From contig JACCSN010000568.1 of NCBI GenBank assembly GCA_013812985.1, positions 1-8,669 of the forward strand: 8,669 nt of DNA, given 5' to 3'. The translations under genes and the position numbers were made by a program. The notes under the pieces are model-generated. The model saw only the letters and a program-made list of their open reading frames with translations, was not told where the DNA came from and made no database searches. This document shows, in pieces, positions 5,315 through 8,669 of this stretch. The first letter of the stretch is position 1. Each line of letters starts with the position of its first letter. The DNA comes from Hyphomicrobiales bacterium. Its GTDB lineage: Bacteria; Pseudomonadota; Alphaproteobacteria; Rhizobiales; Afifellaceae.

Positions 5315-6706
5315 TCAGGTCGGCGTCCAGCCGCTCATCACCGTCTCGAAGACCTTGTCTCCCGGTATGCCCTTCTCAAACGTCAGAAGAGCGCGCGTGC
5401 CGTCGGTGAAAAGGATCGGGATGTCGAACCACGATCCCTCGCGCAGGAGCTGCAGGTTTTGGGTGACCTGATCGGCGTCATCGGAGAGAGCGATCCAGAA
5501 CAGGTTGTCGGTGACCGGAACGGCGGCGCCGGTTAGCGGTTGCCCCCTCGCCTGCTCGGTCTGCTTCATGACCAGCGCCGGCACGCGCTGCACCGGGCTG
5601 CCGCCCAGCGCCCCGCCGAACTGCACCTCGACCAGGTGGCTGGCCGGCAGGCTCGGATCGCTGTTCTTGTAAATGGTGACAGTGGTGGTCACATCCCGCT
5701 CGGCGAGCCGGAGCGTCGCCTGGATCGCGGGGCCGGTGTCGCGGGTGATCTCGGCCCAGGCGACGGTGCCTTCGGTCGCCTGGCCCGGCGAGCCTTCGGC
5801 GCCCTGGAAGTAGTAGATCGCGCGCTGCGCCACGATGCTGCCGCTCGACGGGTTGAGCGCGGCGACATTCGGCTCCTGCAGCCCCGGGGCGGTTTCGGCC
5901 GGCAGCGGCTCGATCGGCGCCTCTCCTTCCATCGGGAGCTCCGGCGGCGACACCGGATCGGCGGCGGCGACATCGGCCGGATCCGGCGCCGTCGCGGGCG
6001 GCGGCTCCGTGCCGTTGGCCAGGCGGTCCGGGCGCTTGTCGGGAGCGGACTCCGCCGCTGCAGTATCGAGCTGCCCTTCCGGCTCAAGAGCAGGCTCGGC
6101 GACCGGGTCAGGCGCCGGCTCGGGCTCGGGCGCCGCCACCGTCGGGGGCTCGATGGTGACCACAGCGTCAGTATCGTCGTCGCCGCCGAAAAAGCCGGCT
6201 ATGGCGTCGCGTCTCGCATATCCGTAGGCGCCGACGCCGACGACGAACAGGATCAGGAGCAGCAATCCGACCAGAAGCGGCGCACGAGAAGACCGCTCCT
6301 CGTCCTCCTCGAACTCATCTTCGTCGTCCTCATCGGCGACGTCGTAATCGCCGCCAGGCGCCGCGGCCACCGAATGGGGCTCAATAAGACCAGGCGGTGA
6401 ATCCTGATAGTCGCCCCGACCGCCCCGCGGCTCGGGATCGTAGAAATCCTCCTCGCCCGGGTCGTCGTCGATCGGGTCGGGCTGGCTGACCTCGTCGGGC
6501 GCGAAGTCGGCTTCCAGCCGCGCGACGGCGTCCTCCAGTTCCTGGTGCTGAGCTTCGATCTCGCGCGTCGAAAGCGGCGGGTCGACCGCCGTCAGCTGGC
6601 GCGCCAGCGCGGCGCGGGCGCGCTGGTACACCGCCTCCCGCATTTCGGGGCTGGGCTCCGGCAGCGCAGAGATCGAACGCCTCAGAATCGACGTGTAGTC
6701 CGGCAT
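5315..6706 (-). CDS. Single-pass membrane protein of unknown function, conserved type found beside purA
   Basis: I do not recognise a function for this 463-residue protein. Residues 1-70 form a helical, cytoplasmic-looking domain (MPDYTSILRRSISALPEPSP, then REAVYQRARAALARQL and a Glu-rich helix). Residues 71-140 are strongly acidic and probably disordered, ending in a run of Asp and Glu. One membrane helix lies at about 143-164 (LLVGLLLLILFVVGVGAYGY), followed by ARR. Residues 178-285 are rich in Pro, Ala and Glu and look like an extended periplasmic linker. Residues 290-463 are a folded, beta-rich domain with aromatic motifs (AQRAIYYFQG, NLFWIALSDD, SWFDIPILF, GIPGDKVFETVMSGW). The N-terminal pattern resembles a family that, from memory, is common in Rhizobiales and sometimes mislabelled as a histidine kinase; no kinase motifs are present here. 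It starts 39 bp after purA on the same strand with GAGAGA close upstream. A cell-envelope role is possible but unproven. Confidence 0.85.
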   Translation of the reverse strand: MPDYTSILRRSISALPEPSPEMREAVYQRARAALARQLTAVDPPLSTREIEAQHQELEDAVARLEADFAPDEVSQPDPIDDDPGEEDFYDPEPRGGRGDYQDSPPGLIEPHSVAAAPGGDYDVADEDDEDEFEEDEERSSRAPLLVGLLLLILFVVGVGAYGYARRDAIAGFFGGDDDTDAVVTIEPPTVAAPEPEPAPDPVAEPALEPEGQLDTAAAESAPDKRPDRLANGTEPPPATAPDPADVAAADPVSPPELPMEGEAPIEPLPAETAPGLQEPNVAALNPSSGSIVAQRAIYYFQGAEGSPGQATEGTVAWAEITRDTGPAIQATLRLAERDVTTTVTIYKNSDPSLPASHLVEVQFGGALGGSPVQRVPALVMKQTEQARGQPLTGAAVPVTDNLFWIALSDDADQVTQNLQLLREGSWFDIPILFTDGTRALLTFEKGIPGDKVFETVMSGWTPT

Positions 6707-6745
6707 GTTCTCTCGTAACGAATTCCGAAACCCCCGGAAAGTGGG

Positions 6746-8041
6746 TTAATCCTGAAACGGATCGCGGACAAGGATGGTGTCATCTCGCTCAGGGCTTGTC
6801 GAAAGCAAGGCAACCGGAGCCTCGATCAGCTCCTCGACATGGCGGACGTATTTCACCGCCTGTGCCGGCAAATCCGCCCATGAGCGCGCGCCGGCCGTCG
6901 AGTCCCGCCACCCCGCCATGGTCTCGTAGACCGGAACGAGCCTCGCTTGCTCCGCCTGGCCCGCCGGAATGCGGTCGAGACTGGCCCCGTCCAGCTCGTA
7001 GCCGATGCAGATCTTGATCTCATCCAGCCCGTCGAGGACATCGAGCTTGGTCAGCGCGATGCCGTGAATGCCCGAAAGCTTCACCGTCTGCCGCACCAGA
7101 ACGGCGTCGAACCAGCCGCAGCGCCGCTTGCGGCCTGTCACGGTGCCGAATTCGCGGCCCCGCTCGCCGAGAAACTGGCCGATCTCATTCTTCTGCTCCG
7201 TCGGGAACGGCCCTTCCCCCACCCGCGTCGTATAGGACTTGGTGATGCCGAGCACATAGCCGAGAGCGCCCGGGCCGAGCCCGGAACCGGCCGCGGCTTG
7301 GCCGGCCACCGTGTTCGACGAGGTGACGAACGGGTATGTGCCGTGGTCGATGTCGAGGAGCGCCCCTTGCGCGCCTTCAAACAGGATGCGGTCGCCCGCC
7401 CGGCGGCGCCGGTCGAGCAGGGCCCAGACGCAATCCATGAAGGGCAAGACCCGGTCCGCCACGCCTTCGAGTTCGGCGAGGATCGCGCCCGCATCGATCT
7501 CCGGTTCGCCCAAGCCCCGTCTGAGCGCATCGTGATGGACGAGCAGGCGGTCGATCTTGCCCGGCAGCGCGGCAAGGTCGGCGAGGTCGGTGAGGCGGAT
7601 CGCGCGCCGGCCGACCTTGTCCTCATAGGCCGGGCCGATGCCGCGCCCCGTCGTTCCGATCTTGGCGCCGGGCGACGCGGCGGCTTCCCTCAGCGCATCC
7701 AGATCGCGATGCAGGGAGAGGATGAGCGCCGCATTATCCGCCACGCGCAGATTGTCGGGCGTGACAGCGATCCCCTGCCCTGCCAGTCTTTCGATCTCGG
7801 CGAGGAGAGCGTGCGGATCGAGCACCACGCCATTGCCGATGACAGCGAGCTTGCCGGGGCGGACGACGCCGGAGGGCAGCAGGCTCAGCTTATAGGACGT
7901 GCCTTCGATGACCAGCGTATGGCCGGCGTTATGGCCGCCCTGAAAACGCACCACGACATCGGCCCGCTCCGACAGCCAGTCGACGATCTTGCCCTTGCCC
8001 TCGTCGCCCCATTGCGAGCCGACAACCACCACATTGGCCAT
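6746..8041 (-). CDS. purA: Adenylosuccinate synthetase PurA
   Basis: This 431-residue cytoplasmic enzyme joins IMP and aspartate using GTP to make adenylosuccinate, the first committed step to AMP. The GTP-binding loop [11 protein letters not shown] is at 8-18, with catalytic D13; GGHNAGHT follows with catalytic H41. The IMP-site segment [14 protein letters not shown] is at 129-142, [19 protein letters not shown] at 221-239, the aspartate/IMP loop VTGRKRR at 301-307 with CGWFDAV after it, and the guanine-recognition motif TKLD at 331-334. Length matches the family and no key residue is missing. The ATG at 8041 starts the canonical [18 protein letters not shown] and has GAGG 7 nt upstream. The gene lies 190 bp after serA and 39 bp before the unknown membrane-protein gene, all on one strand. 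Confidence 0.98.
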   Translation of the reverse strand: MANVVVVGSQWGDEGKGKIVDWLSERADVVVRFQGGHNAGHTLVIEGTSYKLSLLPSGVVRPGKLAVIGNGVVLDPHALLAEIERLAGQGIAVTPDNLRVADNAALILSLHRDLDALREAAASPGAKIGTTGRGIGPAYEDKVGRRAIRLTDLADLAALPGKIDRLLVHHDALRRGLGEPEIDAGAILAELEGVADRVLPFMDCVWALLDRRRRAGDRILFEGAQGALLDIDHGTYPFVTSSNTVAGQAAAGSGLGPGALGYVLGITKSYTTRVGEGPFPTEQKNEIGQFLGERGREFGTVTGRKRRCGWFDAVLVRQTVKLSGIHGIALTKLDVLDGLDEIKICIGYELDGASLDRIPAGQAEQARLVPVYETMAGWRDSTAGARSWADLPAQAVKYVRHVEELIEAPVALLSTSPERDDTILVRDPFQD

Positions 8042-8121
8042 CAGCCAGCCTCAGCCTCTTCCAAGCACACCAGCGTAGCGTCCTCCGACGCTGGAACACG
8101 AGGCCCCGGATAAATCTTCAT
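8041..8121 (-). other. Possible 26-codon leader ORF coupled to purA
   Basis: An ATG at 8121 opens a 26-residue frame (MKIYPGPRVPASEDATLVCL, then EEAEAG) whose TGA stop overlaps the purA start as TGATG. Such an overlap is typical of translational coupling. There is no good ribosome site upstream, and its ATG lies inside an inverted repeat. A second short frame from the ATG at 8138 also exists. It could be chance in a GC-rich leader. Confidence 0.2.
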
Positions 8122-8231
8122 CAATGAAGCGTGGCATGCAGGCCTGCCACGTGAAATGTCGGTTGCAATGCCTTCTCCACGGTTCCGGGCATTAGGCGTA
8201 ACGCCTGTGATACTTTAGCCTGCTTTCCCGA
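8042..8231 (-). promoter_or_regulatory. serA-purA intergenic region with four inverted repeats; likely purA leader
   Basis: This 190-bp gap holds four inverted repeats. In plus-strand coordinates they are: CCAGCGT/ACGCTGG (8070-8094), which competes with an inner AGCGTC/GACGCT hairpin (8077-8092); CTTCAT/ATGAAG with a 2-base centre (8116-8129); CGTGGCA/TGCCACG (8130-8151), enclosing the palindrome GCAGGCCTGC (8138-8147); and AGGCGT/ACGCCT with a 1-base centre (8194-8206). None is followed by a T-run on the minus strand, so none is a clear intrinsic terminator for serA. I found no convincing -35/-10 pair and no riboswitch I can name. The purA ribosome site (GAGG) lies at the right place just before 8041. 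Confidence 0.45.
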
Positions 8232-8669
8232 TCAGAACACCAGGGGCTTCACCTGGATGACGTTCGGGATCGACTGCACCTCGGCCAGCACCTCTACCGA
8301 TATGGCCTGGTCGACCGACACCAAAGCAATCGCGTTGCCGCCCTCGAAATCGCGGCCGAATTGCATGCGCGCGATATTGATGCCCGCATCTCCGAGCGCC
8401 GTGCCGAGCCGGCCGATGAAGCCCGGCCTGTCATGGTTGGTGATGTAGAGCATCCGCGGCGAAAGCTCCGCCTCCATGTTGATGCCCTTGATCTGGATGA
8501 TGCGCGGCTTGCCGTCGGAGAACACCGTGCCGGCGACCGACCGCTCCTGCCGATCACAGACGACCGTCAGGCGGATATAGGTCTCGTAGGCGCCGTGCTG
8601 CCCGCGCCGCGTCTCCTCGATGCGGATGCCGCGCTCCTTGGCGTAGGCCGGCGCGGAGACCATGTTGAC
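8232..8669 (-). CDS. serA: D-3-phosphoglycerate dehydrogenase SerA, C-terminal part (N-terminus outside window)
   Basis: SerA oxidises 3-phosphoglycerate with NAD to start serine synthesis. Only the last 145 codons are in the window; the frame is open at the right edge (Val-Asn precede the first visible Met), so that Met is internal. The visible part starts with VNMVSAPAYAKERGI and continues into the end of the allosteric substrate-binding domain (ETYIRLTVVCDRQERSVAGT, then FSDGKPRIIQIKGINMEAEL). It ends with an ACT regulatory domain (RMLYITNHDRPGFIGRLGTA, then INIARMQFGRDFEGGNAIAL), the serine-binding module of long-type SerA enzymes. The catalytic and NAD-binding domains are not visible. 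The TGA at 8232-8234 follows the typical ending IPNVIQVKPLVF. purA follows 190 bp downstream on the same strand. Confidence 0.95.
   Translation of the reverse strand, partial: VNMVSAPAYAKERGIRIEETRRGQHGAYETYIRLTVVCDRQERSVAGTVFSDGKPRIIQIKGINMEAELSPRMLYITNHDRPGFIGRLGTALGDAGINIARMQFGRDFEGGNAIALVSVDQAISVEVLAEVQSIPNVIQVKPLVF

Noticed and set aside
5540..6400. Plus-strand 286-codon ORF opposite the unknown membrane protein
   Set aside because: Arg/Gly/Leu-rich reverse complement of a Pro/Ala/Glu-rich linker; no domain or ribosome site, and the minus-strand gene has coherent membrane and folded segments.
6947..8113. Plus-strand 388-codon ORF opposite purA
   Set aside because: Entirely antisense to a textbook PurA; its openness follows from GC-rich codon use.
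1..8669. CRISPR array, insertion sequence or toxin-antitoxin pair
   Set aside because: No spaced repeat array, transposase motif or small paired ORFs with recognisable domains were seen on either strand.

Overview
The window looks like chromosomal DNA from a GC-rich alphaproteobacterium, most likely of the order Hyphomicrobiales (Rhizobiales). The evidence is an alphaproteobacterial-type heat-shock sigma factor RpoH beside an RluD-family pseudouridine synthase, a serA-purA pair followed by an unnamed membrane-protein family that I recall beside purA in rhizobia, and strong G/C preference at third codon positions. Genus cannot be named from sequence reading alone.

Layout. Positions 1-555 (minus) hold the N-terminal 185 codons of a tyrosine-type site-specific integrase that runs off the left edge. 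It starts about 100 bp beyond the 3' end of a tRNA-Glu(CUC) gene (660-735, minus). This is the classic junction of an integrated element: the island body should lie to the left, outside the window, and everything right of the tRNA reads as core chromosome. Next comes a small single-pass membrane protein (798-1166, minus), head to head with the RluD-family synthase (1165-2232, plus); their start codons overlap in one CATG. rpoH follows (2350-3264, plus).

From 3298 to the right edge all genes are on the minus strand. In transcription order they are the C-terminal end of serA (8232-8669, cut by the window edge), purA (6746-8041), a 463-residue single-pass membrane protein of unknown function (5315-6706), and two EamA/DMT-family transporters (4288-5262 and 3298-4278). 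Gaps are 190, 39, 52 and 9 bp, so purA through the transporters could form one transcript. rpoH and the last transporter converge across a short tandem repeat.

How the genes work together. Most are housekeeping: serine synthesis (SerA), AMP synthesis (PurA), rRNA modification (RluD family), the heat-shock response (RpoH) and a glutamate tRNA. The transporter pair probably exports metabolites, substrate unknown. No complete novel system is visible. The points most worth pursuing are the integrase/tRNA-Glu junction and whatever cargo lies to its left, the unknown membrane protein next to purA, the inverted-repeat-rich serA-purA gap with a possible coupled leader ORF, and two short in-gene tandem repeats.
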